Shown piece by piece: positions 1 through 9,460 of a stretch of 64,000 bases of DNA; within the stretch, counting starts at the first letter, position 1, and every line of letters begins with the position of its first letter. The notes beneath the pieces were generated by a model. The model made no database searches and was not told the DNA's origin. It saw only the letters and a list, made by a program, of their open reading frames with translations. This stretch comes from Acidobacteriota bacterium (GTDB taxonomy: Bacteria; Acidobacteriota; Holophagae; Holophagales; Holophagaceae): assembly GCA_005788175.1 (NCBI GenBank), contig SXYX01000014.1, forward strand, positions 1-64,000. The letters run 5' to 3'. The translations under genes were made by a program, and so were the position numbers.

Positions 1-566
1 ACATCTCGAACCGGGAAGGATTCTGCAATAGAAGCGATAGCAGGAGTGTCCTTAGCTGCCAAAAAACAAACTCCTTGTCGGCTTTCTTGTTTCTTGGCTG
101 CGTGGTTAGCAAGTTTAGCGAGTGTTTTAGTCGGCCCAATACCGACACACACAGGAAGTCCGATCCATTTCTGAATTGTGTGGCGAATATCGCGGCCTAA
201 ATCGATGATAGTTCTTTCCTGCAGATCTCCAACCCCTAGAAAACACTCATCAATCGAGTAGATTTCTTGAGTGGGACTAAAATTCCGTAAGGTGGTGATA
301 AATCGATCACTCATATCACCATAGAGATCGTAGTTGGAACTCAAGGCTAGGATGTGATGAGTTTTGGCGAGATCTCGAATCTTAAACCAAGGGATGCCCA
401 TGGGCACACCCAAGGCTTTGACTTCGGCACTACGCGAAACGACACAGCCATCGTTATTACTTAGAACAACCATGGGGGTTCGAGCCAAGTCAGGGCGGAA
501 GACCCGCTCGCATGAAACGTACATGTTGTTCACATCGATCAAAGCGATGAGGTTATGGGCTTTCAT
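1..566 (-). CDS. umuC: Y-family DNA polymerase V catalytic subunit UmuC (C-terminus outside window)
   Basis: Translesion DNA polymerase catalytic subunit. About 188 N-terminal residues are visible and the frame is open at the left edge. Family hallmarks: the metal-binding Asp11 in IDVNNMY, Tyr16 at the steric-gate position, and the catalytic acidic pair Asp106-Glu107 in YSIDECF (usually SIDEAF). The [13 protein letters not shown] segment of the palm/thumb region follows near residues 143-153. The ATG overlaps the umuD stop codon by four bases (ATGA), so the two are translationally coupled as in classical umuDC operons. DinB was considered, but the UmuD partner and the [10 protein letters not shown] segment favour UmuC. 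Confidence 0.93.
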   Translation of the reverse strand, partial: MKAHNLIALIDVNNMYVSCERVFRPDLARTPMVVLSNNDGCVVSRSAEVKALGVPMGIPWFKIRDLAKTHHILALSSNYDLYGDMSDRFITTLRNFSPTQEIYSIDECFLGVGDLQERTIIDLGRDIRHTIQKWIGLPVCVGIGPTKTLAKLANHAAKKQESRQGVCFLAAKDTPAIASIAESFPVRD

Positions 567-1171
567 ACCTTATGCAGGACACGTGTGACGACACCCCAAA
601 TCGTAATTTCTTGAGCTTTATCTACAATGATCTCGGGGTAGTCTGGATTTTCGGAAACGAGACGAATGATATGGCCTGATTTTAGAAGACGCTTACAGGT
701 CAATTCATTATCGACGACAGCGATAACAATATGGCCATTTTGAGGTTCGAGTGATCGATCTACGATGAGTTCATCCCCGTCATGGATTCCTGCTTGCAAC
801 ATGGACCAACCTGAAACTCTTAAAATAAAAGTAGATTCACGTCGGTGAATCAGATGTTCATTTAAATCAATGGATCCATGAAAATAGTCATCCGCTGGGG
901 AAGGAAATCCAGCCGGAACGCTAGAAGGAATGAGTGGAATCGAGCGAAGACGGGTGTCGCGCTGAATCCGATGAAGTTCTAGCGTGATCACTTCACCTCT
1001 CTTGAGTCGAGGGGCTCCCGAAGAGTGACGATATTGAGCCAAGTGGTTTTTAAGCATGCTCAGTTGGCTTTCGGGTACTCGGAGTGCCTGGGTTCGTTCA
1101 CCATAAGGCCCTTTTCCGGGTTTTCTTCCCGCTCCGGCTCGGGAACCACCTTGCTTTGATTTAATAGGCAT
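563..1171 (-). CDS. umuD: Self-cleaving UmuD/LexA-like protein with extended N-terminal region
   Basis: Accessory subunit of polymerase V, S24 (LexA-like) serine peptidase family. I start it at the ATG at 1171 (202 aa), which has an AGAGG ribosome site; a longer reading would run across the promoter palindrome. The probable cleavage site is Ala87-Gly88 ([11 protein letters not shown]), the nucleophile is Ser123 in SGWSM, and the general base is Lys160 in ELTCKRL. It is about 60 residues longer than E. coli UmuD. The N-terminus has a basic AGAGRKPG stretch followed by [14 protein letters not shown]. From memory, similar N-termini occur on UmuDAb-type proteins of Acinetobacter, which also act as DNA-damage repressors. 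It therefore may be both a polymerase subunit and an autorepressor. Confidence 0.92.
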   Translation of the reverse strand: MPIKSKQGGSRAGAGRKPGKGPYGERTQALRVPESQLSMLKNHLAQYRHSSGAPRLKRGEVITLELHRIQRDTRLRSIPLIPSSVPAGFPSPADDYFHGSIDLNEHLIHRRESTFILRVSGWSMLQAGIHDGDELIVDRSLEPQNGHIVIAVVDNELTCKRLLKSGHIIRLVSENPDYPEIIVDKAQEITIWGVVTRVLHKV

Positions 1172-1179
1172 AAAACCTC

Positions 1180-1207
1180 TTTTTGAATAGTGTACACTAT
1201 TCAAAAA
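1180..1207. promoter_or_regulatory. 28-bp perfect palindrome, probable operator of umuDC
   Basis: A perfect inverted repeat, half-site TTTTTGAATAGTGT, with no central spacer (centre between 1193 and 1194). It lies 8 bp upstream of the umuD start. A plausible minus-strand promoter overlaps it: -35 TTGATC at 1216-1211 and -10 TACACT at 1194-1189, spacer 16 bp. A bound repressor would block transcription. It does not look like the E. coli LexA box (CTGT-N8-ACAG). The regulator is unknown; UmuD itself or a LexA are candidates. Confidence 0.75.
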
Positions 1208-1317
1208 AAAGATCAACCTACTACTAATCGTGTCTCCATCAAGGGATGACATATAAAAGCTGAAGCAATTTATGTAGAGTTGAATATCTGCCTGATCTAC
1301 CAAGGAGGGTTAAGGCC

Positions 1318-2235
1318 ATGGAAACCTTTCAGACCAGTAATGAATACAGTCCTCAAGGCCCTTGGGCTTTTATTAAAAAATCCCTAAAGCCAAATTGTAG
1401 TCGTGAAGATGGTGAATTTATTTTGAGTTGGGTAGCACTCGCCATTGCAGGAGCATGGAGCCTTAAAAGTCGATGGCTGGATTTAATGTCCTATTCAAAT
1501 GGCTCTAGTATGCTTGCTCAAGATTGGGGTACGCGTCTCAGTGGTAATGACTTACTTTATTTTATAAAAGGAAGTCCAAGAATTACTGATTTTGAATCCT
1601 TTACGGGACCGGTCTTCATTATTTTGACATTAGGAATTATTTTTCTCATTTTAAGAAATGGTTGGCGTCTACAAGCCCACACGCTTGGACAACCAGCAAA
1701 CTTTTCTCCTTGGCTTAAGGGATTGGGGGATGCCCTTATCATAGGCCTCCTACCCACCCTTTTACTGGGTTGGCTATTGGGATTTCTAGGTGATGGTCTT
1801 GTTTGGGTGGGGACCTTATCGACTATGTGGGCCGCTTTTCTGTGGGGTATCTTACTTCCCGTAGCACTCACAAGTTTTGGGATGTTTCAGTGGTCTATTT
1901 GTAGAGTACAGCGACTCATAGAGCCCACGACGAGCTATTTTCAGCATCTTCGTTTTTGTCTAAATACCGTTTGGAAAAATTTAGGCTCATGGCTAAGTCT
2001 TGCGATGATCTCGACGGCCCTGCGTCTTGTACTGTCTTACGGAGCTCTTTGGGTAACATGGCGACTAGGAGCAGGAACTTCAGTTGCCCTTGGGTCGGTG
2101 ATCCTCATACAAGTAGGCGTGACCCTTTTAAATGCTCTGATTTTGCGAAGCCTTTTGCTTAACATCGTTCACTTCCTGTCCAATCAATATTTTGTTTTGA
2201 AAACGGTTGAAGATCTTAAAAGGCGGGTGTTATGA
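1318..2235 (+). CDS. Multi-pass membrane protein of unknown function
   Basis: 305 aa, not recognised. It has about five or six hydrophobic stretches (roughly residues 35-50, 95-115, 140-165, 170-195, 230-250 and 255-285), so it is an inner-membrane protein. A polar N-terminus of about 30 residues precedes the first segment. The overall look resembles Yip1/DUF-type integral membrane proteins, but no signature can be claimed. The start is supported by a strong AAGGAGG site. Its stop overlaps the start of the exported M1 peptidase by four bases (ATGA), so the two are co-expressed. A role in handling the peptidase or its products is possible but not shown. Confidence 0.8.
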   Translation: METFQTSNEYSPQGPWAFIKKSLKPNCSREDGEFILSWVALAIAGAWSLKSRWLDLMSYSNGSSMLAQDWGTRLSGNDLLYFIKGSPRITDFESFTGPVFIILTLGIIFLILRNGWRLQAHTLGQPANFSPWLKGLGDALIIGLLPTLLLGWLLGFLGDGLVWVGTLSTMWAAFLWGILLPVALTSFGMFQWSICRVQRLIEPTTSYFQHLRFCLNTVWKNLGSWLSLAMISTALRLVLSYGALWVTWRLGAGTSVALGSVILIQVGVTLLNALILRSLLLNIVHFLSNQYFVLKTVEDLKRRVL

Positions 2236-4172
2236 AGCGCTTACTGACTTATCTTTTACTCGCCCTTCTATCCCTGACCCTCCGGGCACAGGTCTCTAAC
2301 CCTGTTTGGTTTAAAACACCATTAACTCCCCGTCTTGCTAATTACGATATCGATGCCTATGTAAACCCTGCTGAATATGTTTTGACAGGTTCCATGAAAT
2401 TGACTTGGAAAAATGCAGGGACGATGTCCACGAGCCAGTTCCCGCTGCATCTTTATTTGAATGCTTTTAAAGGTCCCAATTCTATTTTCATGAAGGAGGG
2501 AAGCGGGAGTCTGCGTGGAGACCAGATGGGAGATGCAAAGCTTGAATCCTCATGGGGCTATTGCCGTCTCTTATCTGTGACCTCGGAGGGCAATAAACTC
2601 AGCGGAGCGTATGGAGAGGACGAGACGGTTTATTGGATTAATCTAGCACGCGCTATTCCTCCTGGCGGATCGGTGACGGTTGATATTAAATGGGAAAGTA
2701 AATTTCCACGAGTCTTTGCTCGGACGGGATGGGCTGAAGGATTCCTGATGGCCGCTCAGTGGTTTCCTAAGGTAGGGGTTTACCAAGGATCGAAATGGAT
2801 TTGTGATGCTCATCATGCAGATACTGAATTCTTTTCAGATTTTGGAACCTATGATGTCCGGGTGAACATCCCACGTGGTTTCTGGTTAGCGCATTCCGGT
2901 GAAGCGATCAGTTATCTCGATCCTGTCGATGGATTGAAGAAAGATGCCTGGCCGGATCCTGCAGATTCTAAACGTATGATCTATAAATTGCACGCCGAAG
3001 ACATCCATGACTTTGCGTTTACCTTGAAAAGCAATTTAGATTGGAAACGAAGAGATTTCACCTACCGCGGCGTGAAAGTCTCGCTCTTTTATGAGCCCCG
3101 AAATCATCTGATGATCGACCGACATGTGGCTGCCATTGAAGCATCACTTCGTCTTAGTGAAGAATGGTATTTCAAATATCCGTATCCTGTATTAACAGTA
3201 GTCGATCCTCCCGAAAATGCCTCAGGAGCAGATGGGATGGAATACCCCACCATGATCATGGCGGGGACTAGTTCGTTTGATCCTTTTGGATATCGTATAC
3301 CTGAAATTTTGACTGTGCATGAATTCGGTCACCAATATTTCTACGGAATCCTAGCCAGTAACGAAGTGGACGAGCCCTGGTTAGACGAAGGCTTTACTAG
3401 TTTTTTTGAATCTAAGGCTATCCAGCGACAGTATTCAGGTATTTTCAACACCCGTCGCTTTCAGCTCCCTGGGAATTTTCAATCTTTAGCAAGTTATTTG
3501 AATACTCCCAATTCAGATCCCTTGACGCGTAAGGGTTATGAAAATGCAACCTATGGAAATACCGCTTACTCCAAACCCGACATGGTCTTACAACAGCTCG
3601 AAGCCCTGTTGGGTTCCGAAACCATGGGTAAAGTAATGGGCGGCTATACGCGGGATATGGCCTTTAAACATCCAACCCATTTAGATTTTAAAAAGATCGT
3701 GGAGCGTATTTCGGGCCGTCAATTAGATTCCTTTTGGTCTAATTTCATTACCGGAACAGGAACTTTGGATTATCAAATTGAGCGGGTGAGTGTTTTGACC
3801 TCACGCGAGGGTGGATGGCAAATTAACGAACCCGACAAAGTCTCTTTCGAATCTATTAAAACCCTTTTGCCTGAGGGACGGATTAAATTAATACGCGTGG
3901 GTGATATTGTTTACCCTATTACACTTTGGGTTAAATTATCGACCGGAGAGGAACGAAAGGTCAGATGGGATGGAAAAGATCGATGGGTTCACTATGATTT
4001 TCCAGCGCCTATCATTCAAGCTCAACTTGATCCCGATAACGAATATCCGATGCTCATAGATCGAATGCATGCCTCATGGAGTCCAAAGGCTCCCGCAACT
4101 GGTATTGCCTATTGGGCTCATTTAGTGACGACCTTTTTGACCTATTGCTTACAGGGTATTGGACTCATTTAA
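2232..4172 (+). CDS. Exported M1-family zinc metallopeptidase
   Basis: Gluzincin aminopeptidase of family M1, 646 aa, releasing N-terminal residues from peptides. A Sec signal peptide covers residues 1-20 (MKRLLTY..LRAQ), so it acts in the periplasm or at the cell surface. The zinc site is complete: H363-E-F-G-H367, 18 residues, then E386 in WLDEGF. The substrate-anchoring motif is GMEYP at 335-339, a variant of the canonical GAMEN. The N-terminal beta domain typical of M1 enzymes occupies about residues 25-250. It is translationally coupled to the upstream membrane protein gene. Together with the S46 peptidase at 15.8-18 kb it suggests extracytoplasmic peptide use. Confidence 0.9.
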   Translation: MKRLLTYLLLALLSLTLRAQVSNPVWFKTPLTPRLANYDIDAYVNPAEYVLTGSMKLTWKNAGTMSTSQFPLHLYLNAFKGPNSIFMKEGSGSLRGDQMGDAKLESSWGYCRLLSVTSEGNKLSGAYGEDETVYWINLARAIPPGGSVTVDIKWESKFPRVFARTGWAEGFLMAAQWFPKVGVYQGSKWICDAHHADTEFFSDFGTYDVRVNIPRGFWLAHSGEAISYLDPVDGLKKDAWPDPADSKRMIYKLHAEDIHDFAFTLKSNLDWKRRDFTYRGVKVSLFYEPRNHLMIDRHVAAIEASLRLSEEWYFKYPYPVLTVVDPPENASGADGMEYPTMIMAGTSSFDPFGYRIPEILTVHEFGHQYFYGILASNEVDEPWLDEGFTSFFESKAIQRQYSGIFNTRRFQLPGNFQSLASYLNTPNSDPLTRKGYENATYGNTAYSKPDMVLQQLEALLGSETMGKVMGGYTRDMAFKHPTHLDFKKIVERISGRQLDSFWSNFITGTGTLDYQIERVSVLTSREGGWQINEPDKVSFESIKTLLPEGRIKLIRVGDIVYPITLWVKLSTGEERKVRWDGKDRWVHYDFPAPIIQAQLDPDNEYPMLIDRMHASWSPKAPATGIAYWAHLVTTFLTYCLQGIGLI

Positions 4173-4190
4173 GTCACGTTGGAACACAGC

Positions 4191-4232
4191 GTATTTCCTG
4201 AGAGAATAGAAGCAGACTCTCACAGGAAATAC
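4191..4232 (+). promoter_or_regulatory. Hairpin that buries the pyrF ribosome-binding site
   Basis: The left arm GTATTTCCTG (4191-4200) pairs perfectly with CAGGAAATAC (4223-4232). Beyond an A-A mismatch, GAGA (4202-4205) pairs with TCTC (4218-4221). The right arm contains the AGGAAA Shine-Dalgarno sequence of the TTG-started pyrF gene. No T-run follows, so it is not a simple terminator. It may limit pyrF translation or end decay of the upstream mRNA. Confidence 0.6.
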
Positions 4233-4233
4233 C

Positions 4234-4953
4234 TTGGTTTCTCCAGCATCTATGCACCCCCGAGATCGCCTGATCGTAGCCCTTGATGTTCCCAAAGCTT
4301 CGGATGCCTTACGTTTAGCTGAAGAACTCTCGGGTGAGGTTGGTTTATTAAAAATAGGACTCGAATTATTCTGCGCGGAGGGTCCCGATTTAGTAAAACG
4401 CCTTGCTAAGCACGCCCCAATTTTTTTAGACCTCAAATTTTTGGATATTCCTAATACCGTTCAGGGAGCTCTTAAATCGATTCTTCCTCTAGATCCCTAC
4501 TTTTTGACCCTTCATGCGACAGGGGGAGCTCGAATGATGGAGGGGGTAAGGGATTTGCTCCGAGCTCATCGTCAACAAGGAGGCCGAACTCAATCCTTGG
4601 CTGTAACTGTCTTGACCAGCTTCAATGAAGAGGTGTGGAAAGAATTAGGACACGCAAATGACACGCGTTCATCAGCCTTGAATCTTGGATTGCTCGCACA
4701 ACATTCAGGAATGGATGGTGTGGTATGTTCTCCACAGGAAGTCGGTCATCTTCGTCAACATCTTGGTCCACACTTCAATTTGATTTGCCCCGGTATTCGA
4801 CCTAGTGGAAACTCGCTTGGTGACCAAATTAGGGTTTCAGATCCCACTTCAGCGATTCGGGCTGGGGCTAATTATTTAGTTGTAGGTCGACCCATTACCG
4901 AAGCGACTAGTCCCCGCGAAGCCGCTCGCCTATTGATTCAATCCATACAATAA
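4234..4953 (+). CDS. pyrF: Orotidine 5'-phosphate decarboxylase
   Basis: Last step of UMP synthesis: OMP to UMP plus CO2. 239 aa, usual length for bacterial group I PyrF. The catalytic array D66-x-K68-x-x-D71 is in FLDLKFLDIPNTV. The phosphate-binding C-terminus ICPGIRPSG...ANYLVVGRPI is intact. I chose the TTG at 4234 because AGGAAA lies about five bases upstream; the ATG at 4252 would also give a full enzyme but has no ribosome site. No other pyr gene is nearby. The gene is followed five bases later by an unknown membrane protein gene. Confidence 0.95.
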   Translation: MVSPASMHPRDRLIVALDVPKASDALRLAEELSGEVGLLKIGLELFCAEGPDLVKRLAKHAPIFLDLKFLDIPNTVQGALKSILPLDPYFLTLHATGGARMMEGVRDLLRAHRQQGGRTQSLAVTVLTSFNEEVWKELGHANDTRSSALNLGLLAQHSGMDGVVCSPQEVGHLRQHLGPHFNLICPGIRPSGNSLGDQIRVSDPTSAIRAGANYLVVGRPITEATSPREAARLLIQSIQ

Positions 4954-4958
4954 CATCG

Positions 4959-5519
4959 ATGCAAACATCTTCGCCAAGCCCCTCAATTTTTCGTGCTTCT
5001 TTTTTCCACCGCATTTTATCTTTAGTTATATTCATAGGTTGCTGGGTTTCTTCGATGAGTATGCTCAGTCAAATTATCGAAAGATTGCCCTTTCTCTGGA
5101 CTCAAGTTCATTTTCTAAAACTTCAGGGAGAATCCCCAGGATTTCTCTATGGATCCATCGGTATTTTAATAGTCAGTGGCCTTTTATCAGTTGTGATTTT
5201 AATCCTAAGTATTATTTTTCTAATACTTGTTGAGACGACACAAGTTGTTATTGATGACATAGGAATTACGATTCAACATCAAGTTATTCCAGCGTGGCTC
5301 TCAAAACGACTAGGAGGCGGTCGCCTGACATGGAAGCGAATTGTGAGACTTCAAAGAAAGTTCTTTTTATTTCATTTATCTGCAGAGATTGATCAAGAGA
5401 TCCCCGAATCGCTTGCCGTACTTCGTATTCATTTCGTTTTAGTTGAGTATCTAGAGGAATTAATCACCATCATTGTGAATAAGAGCCCACATCTTCGCTG
5501 GACAGATACTAATGATTAA
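4959..5519 (+). CDS. Small membrane protein of unknown function
   Basis: 186 aa, not recognised. Two strong hydrophobic regions are visible, about residues 16-37 and 62-93 (the second long enough for one helix plus an extension). A soluble C-terminal half of about 90 residues follows, mixing basic and acidic residues (AWLSKRLGGGRLTWKRIVRL). This PH-like, post-membrane arrangement is reminiscent of small bacterial PH-domain membrane proteins, but that is only an impression. It sits five bases after pyrF and overlaps the pnuC start by eight bases, so it belongs to the pyrF-pnuC-nadR run. Confidence 0.75.
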   Translation: MQTSSPSPSIFRASFFHRILSLVIFIGCWVSSMSMLSQIIERLPFLWTQVHFLKLQGESPGFLYGSIGILIVSGLLSVVILILSIIFLILVETTQVVIDDIGITIQHQVIPAWLSKRLGGGRLTWKRIVRLQRKFFLFHLSAEIDQEIPESLAVLRIHFVLVEYLEELITIIVNKSPHLRWTDTND

Positions 5520-6099
5520 TTTTATGGTCCAAAATCAGATGGAGATATTCAGCTGGACCTCAGGTGCCTTATGCGTTTGGTTGATTACCAAGGAAAATAT
5601 TTGGAATTGGCCTATAGGTATGGTTAATAATCTTGTCTTGGGATTCGTCTTTTTGACCTCTAAACTTTATGGTCAATTCATACTTCAAATTATTTTCTTT
5701 GTCATCAGCATTTATGGTTGGTGGTATTGGACTCGACCTGTATCAGATCGTCCTAAAGTTCCCATTACACGCCTGACCATCTCACAATGGGGAGCGGGAT
5801 TAGGAATGGCAGGATTAGTTTGGTGGGCCGTTAGTAGTGGTCTCCAGAATTGGACAGACGGAAGTCTTCCCGTTATCGACGGTTTGATTCTGGTTCTAGG
5901 TTTAACTGCTCAGATTCTGATGGCGCTCAAGAAACTTGAAAATTGGTGGATTTGGATTCTATTTAATACATTGTCTAGTTTGACGAGTGCCTTTAAAGAT
6001 TTGTATATTATCGCTTCTCTTTATATGCTTTTCTTAGTGCTCTGTCTGTCTGGCTTGCATCTGTGGACAAAGAGTTACCGCAAAGGAGGAGCCCTATGA
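5512..6099 (+). CDS. pnuC: Nicotinamide riboside transporter PnuC
   Basis: Inner-membrane facilitator for nicotinamide riboside, 195 aa with about seven hydrophobic segments. Family signatures are the ENIWNWPIGMVNN segment near residues 28-40 and the YGWWYWTR segment near residues 68-75; both line the substrate path in known PnuC structures. It overlaps the preceding gene by eight bases and its TGA overlaps the nadR ATG (ATGA). Uptake and phosphorylation of the substrate are thus encoded back to back. Alternative in-frame ATGs exist at 5524 and 5539; no ribosome site clearly decides between them. Confidence 0.92.
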   Translation: MINFMVQNQMEIFSWTSGALCVWLITKENIWNWPIGMVNNLVLGFVFLTSKLYGQFILQIIFFVISIYGWWYWTRPVSDRPKVPITRLTISQWGAGLGMAGLVWWAVSSGLQNWTDGSLPVIDGLILVLGLTAQILMALKKLENWWIWILFNTLSSLTSAFKDLYIIASLYMLFLVLCLSGLHLWTKSYRKGGAL

Positions 6100-7079
6100 G
6101 AGGACTGATCATTGGACGATTTCTACCTTTACATCGGGGGCACCAATACCTAATTGATACGGCTCTGACCATTGTGTCTCATTTAACAATTTGCGTTCGC
6201 GATACCCAAGATGCCACTATCCCCTTATCCATACGAATGTCTTGGCTACGGGAAATGTACCCTGAGGCACAGATTATAGGAATGCCGGATCTTGAGGATG
6301 ACTTAGATACCCAAGCTTGGGTATCTCACACTCAATCTTTCTTAGGGTTTACTCCAGATATTTTTTTCAGTTCCGAAAGCTACGGGGATGATTTTGCTAA
6401 AATCTTAGGAATTCGTCACATCATGGTAGACCAAGCCCGAATGGCTTTTCCAGTTTATGCAGCTGAAGTTCGTAAAGACCCCTTTCTTTATTGGAATTAC
6501 CTTGAGCCTTGCGTTCGAGCGTACTTCGCCCTTCGTATTAGAGTCTTGGGCGCTGAAAGTACCGGGAAAACAACTTTATGTCAGGAATTAGCTCGATGTT
6601 ATAAAACCTCGTGGGTACCCGAGTATGGCCGAGAATATACCGAGCGCGTTAAGAAAGGCTTTTCGGAAGGCATGTGGACAAGTCAAGAATTTATCCATAT
6701 AGGACGAGAGCAGAATCGTCTCGAAGATCAGATGGCACGTCAAGCTAATCGACTCCTTATTTGTGACACCGATGCCTTAGCAACTGCAGTATGGCATGAG
6801 CGCTATATGAAATTTTGGTCACCCGTAGTTGCCAATTTCACTGCAACCCAAGGGTACGCTCTCACGATCGTCACAGGAGATGAAATTCCGTTTGTTCAGG
6901 ATGGCTTTCGAGACGGAGAGGGTATTCGAAATTGGATGACACAACGCTTTATTCAATTACTCCAAGACCGCGACGAACACTATGTACTTGTTAAAGGTAG
7001 CCCTGAAGAACGTTTAGCTACCACCATTCAAGAAATCCAAAGCGTCATCAAAAATAAATCATACTCTCTCAGTTCTTAA
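6096..7079 (+). CDS. nadR: Bifunctional NMN adenylyltransferase / ribosylnicotinamide kinase (NadR without HTH)
   Basis: Converts nicotinamide riboside to NMN and then to NAD+. I start at the ATG at 6096 (327 aa) because of the AAAGGAGGAG site just upstream and the ATGA overlap with pnuC. The N-terminal nucleotidyltransferase domain has GRFLPLHRGH, with the (H/T)xGH-type motif at residues 13-16. The C-terminal kinase domain has a Walker A GAESTGKT at 152-159. The N-terminal helix-turn-helix repressor domain of enterobacterial NadR is absent, so no DNA-binding role is expected. It acts with the adjacent PnuC in salvage. Confidence 0.93.
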   Translation: MRGLIIGRFLPLHRGHQYLIDTALTIVSHLTICVRDTQDATIPLSIRMSWLREMYPEAQIIGMPDLEDDLDTQAWVSHTQSFLGFTPDIFFSSESYGDDFAKILGIRHIMVDQARMAFPVYAAEVRKDPFLYWNYLEPCVRAYFALRIRVLGAESTGKTTLCQELARCYKTSWVPEYGREYTERVKKGFSEGMWTSQEFIHIGREQNRLEDQMARQANRLLICDTDALATAVWHERYMKFWSPVVANFTATQGYALTIVTGDEIPFVQDGFRDGEGIRNWMTQRFIQLLQDRDEHYVLVKGSPEERLATTIQEIQSVIKNKSYSLSS

Positions 7080-7127
7080 TCTTGGAGTCGCTATCTCTTC
7101 CGAGATAAAATAAAGTGAGGAGAGGTC

Positions 7128-9437
7128 ATGTCAACCAGGCAATTCGTACAAGATCCTGAGGTGACCGAAGCTCTCGCCCTTCAACTGGGGCTCAGCGCAG
7201 AAGAATGGAAATCTGTGCTTCGGCTTACAGAAGGTCGAACACCTACTTATCCTGAGTTGGGAATATTTTCAGCGATGTGGAGCGAGCACTGTTCTTATAA
7301 ATCATCTCGAATTCATCTCAAACACCTACCCACTGAAGGTCCTAGCGTCTTGCAGGGGCCCGGTGAAAATGCAGGGGTCGTAGACATTGGTGATGGCTGG
7401 GCTGTGGCCTTCAAAATGGAAAGCCATAATCATCCGAGTTTTATTGAGCCCTTTCAGGGAGCCGCTACGGGGGTGGGTGGAATTTTACGTGATGTATTTA
7501 CCATGGGAGCTCGTCCGCTTGCTAATTTAAATTCGCTTAGATTTGGAGAACTTAATGCTCCCCGTATGTCGTCTCTAGTTAAGGGTGTTGTCGCAGGTAT
7601 TTCAAGTTACGGAAATTGCATGGGCATTCCCATGTTGGGTGGTGATGTGGGATTTGACGGCTGTTACAACGGAAATATTTTGGTTAATGCTTTCAATCTA
7701 GGGCTTCTTCGTTCAGATCGGATTTTTAGAGGTACGGCTTCAGGCGTGGGGAATCAAGTTCTTTATATAGGTTCTAAAACGGGCCGCGATGGTATCCATG
7801 GTGCGAGCATGGCTAGCGCAGAGTTTTCAGAAGGTGACGAAGAGAAGCGTCCTACGGTCCAAGTCGGTGATCCTTTTGTAGAAAAATTATTACTTGAGGC
7901 TTGCCTGGAAATCTTTAGTCATGATTGGATCGTTGGTATACAGGATATGGGTGCAGCTGGCCTGACCTCGAGTAGTTTTGAGATGGCGAGTCGAGCCGGT
8001 ACCGGACTAGAACTTCGCTTAGATGAAATACCCATGAGAGAAGAGGGTATAACTCCCTTCGAGTTGATGCTTTCAGAAAGTCAGGAACGTATGTTACTTG
8101 TCGCGAAGCCTGGGCACGAGAAGGATGTCATCCGAGTGCTCCACAAATGGGGGCTCGACGCCGTTTCGGTCGGTGAAGTAACAAACAGCGGGCGTTTTAT
8201 TGGTCGTTGGCATGGCGAAATAGTCATCAATCTTCCTATTCAACCCTTAGCCGATGCTGCTCCTAAATACGACCGTCCCAAACAAATACCAGGGTATTTA
8301 GCAACCGTGACTCAAGTTCCCTACCCTGCAGATCTTCAGATTCAAGATATCGCAGCAACTCTTCAGACGCTCGTGCAAACACCTACATTGGCAAGTAAAC
8401 ATTGGATTTTAAGACAATATGATGGCACTGTTCGTGGCAATACGCTCCTGGGCATGGGAGATGGAGATGCCGGTGTAATTCGTATCAAAAATGAGGATGG
8501 ATCAGAGTCAGGTAAAGTTGTAGCTCTTACTAGTGATTGCAACAGTCGATTTTGCTATCTAGATCCTTTCTGGGGGGCAGCGCATGCAGTCGCAGAGGCG
8601 TGCCGTAATTTATCCTGTGTTGGAGCTGAACCTATTGGACTGACTGATTGCCTGAATTACGGAAATCCAGAAAAACCAGAGAATATGTGGACTTTTGAAC
8701 AGGGATGCCTTGGTATTCGACAAGCCTGTCTAGCCCTTGGAGTACCCATTGTCTCAGGGAATGTTAGTCTCTATAACGATACGGAAGGACAGAGTATTTT
8801 TCCAACACCCATGATTGGTGCGGTAGGACTTATTAATCGTTGCTATTCTTCTGTCCCCCTTGAGGAGGATCAACCCGATACTTTTTCGGCCGATGTTAAT
8901 TATTATTCGGGCTCATCTTTTCGGTCACCCGCCGATGTGATTTATCTTTTAGGAACGACACGAGATGAATTGGGTGGATCAGAATATCTTAAGTGGCGAA
9001 CGGGTCGTGTGACAGGTCCGTGCCCCGAACTTCATCTTGATGATGAATTGGCTTTACAGCAATGTTTACGTGAAGGGATTCGTATGGGACTCATTCGAAG
9101 TGCTCATGACCTCTCCGAAGGGGGGTTATTAATGGGATGCATCGAATCAGCCCTAAAAGGATCTTTTGGTTTTCAACTAGAGATCTCTCGCGGTGGTCTT
9201 CGATTTGACAGTTTGCTATTTGGAGAATCCGCTAGTCGAGCCGTCATTAGTGTACACGGCGAAGCGACCGACACCCTAGAGCAGTTGGCTCAAAATCATA
9301 GCGTTCCTATTGCTAAACTTGGAGTAGTGGGCGGCAAGTCATTTTCGGTTTCGATAGATGATGTTAGAGTTTTCGATATTCCCTGCATCGATCTGCAACG
9401 TCTTCATCAAGAATCGCTAGAGCGACAGCTCGGTTGA
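7128..9437 (+). CDS. purL: Phosphoribosylformylglycinamidine synthase subunit II
   Basis: ATP-dependent amidotransfer step of purine synthesis (FGAR to FGAM). 769 aa is the size of the small PurL that works in complex with PurS and PurQ, not the fused large form. Signatures include [17 protein letters not shown], the ATP/substrate segment MESHNHPS and the [14 protein letters not shown] stretch. The C-terminal half repeats the AIR-synthetase-like fold ([18 protein letters not shown]). The start is preceded by GGAGAGG. Its partners purQ and purS lie 1.6 kb away on the opposite strand, with an amidase between. Confidence 0.97.
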   Translation: MSTRQFVQDPEVTEALALQLGLSAEEWKSVLRLTEGRTPTYPELGIFSAMWSEHCSYKSSRIHLKHLPTEGPSVLQGPGENAGVVDIGDGWAVAFKMESHNHPSFIEPFQGAATGVGGILRDVFTMGARPLANLNSLRFGELNAPRMSSLVKGVVAGISSYGNCMGIPMLGGDVGFDGCYNGNILVNAFNLGLLRSDRIFRGTASGVGNQVLYIGSKTGRDGIHGASMASAEFSEGDEEKRPTVQVGDPFVEKLLLEACLEIFSHDWIVGIQDMGAAGLTSSSFEMASRAGTGLELRLDEIPMREEGITPFELMLSESQERMLLVAKPGHEKDVIRVLHKWGLDAVSVGEVTNSGRFIGRWHGEIVINLPIQPLADAAPKYDRPKQIPGYLATVTQVPYPADLQIQDIAATLQTLVQTPTLASKHWILRQYDGTVRGNTLLGMGDGDAGVIRIKNEDGSESGKVVALTSDCNSRFCYLDPFWGAAHAVAEACRNLSCVGAEPIGLTDCLNYGNPEKPENMWTFEQGCLGIRQACLALGVPIVSGNVSLYNDTEGQSIFPTPMIGAVGLINRCYSSVPLEEDQPDTFSADVNYYSGSSFRSPADVIYLLGTTRDELGGSEYLKWRTGRVTGPCPELHLDDELALQQCLREGIRMGLIRSAHDLSEGGLLMGCIESALKGSFGFQLEISRGGLRFDSLLFGESASRAVISVHGEATDTLEQLAQNHSVPIAKLGVVGGKSFSVSIDDVRVFDIPCIDLQRLHQESLERQLG

Positions 9438-9460
9438 TCATCGTAGGTTAAGGAGTTCTT

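Noticed and set aside
7092-7107. Small hairpin TATCTC-TTCC-GAGATA ahead of purL as a terminator or riboswitch
   Set aside because: Six A/T-rich pairs with no T-run and no purine-riboswitch core; too weak to call.
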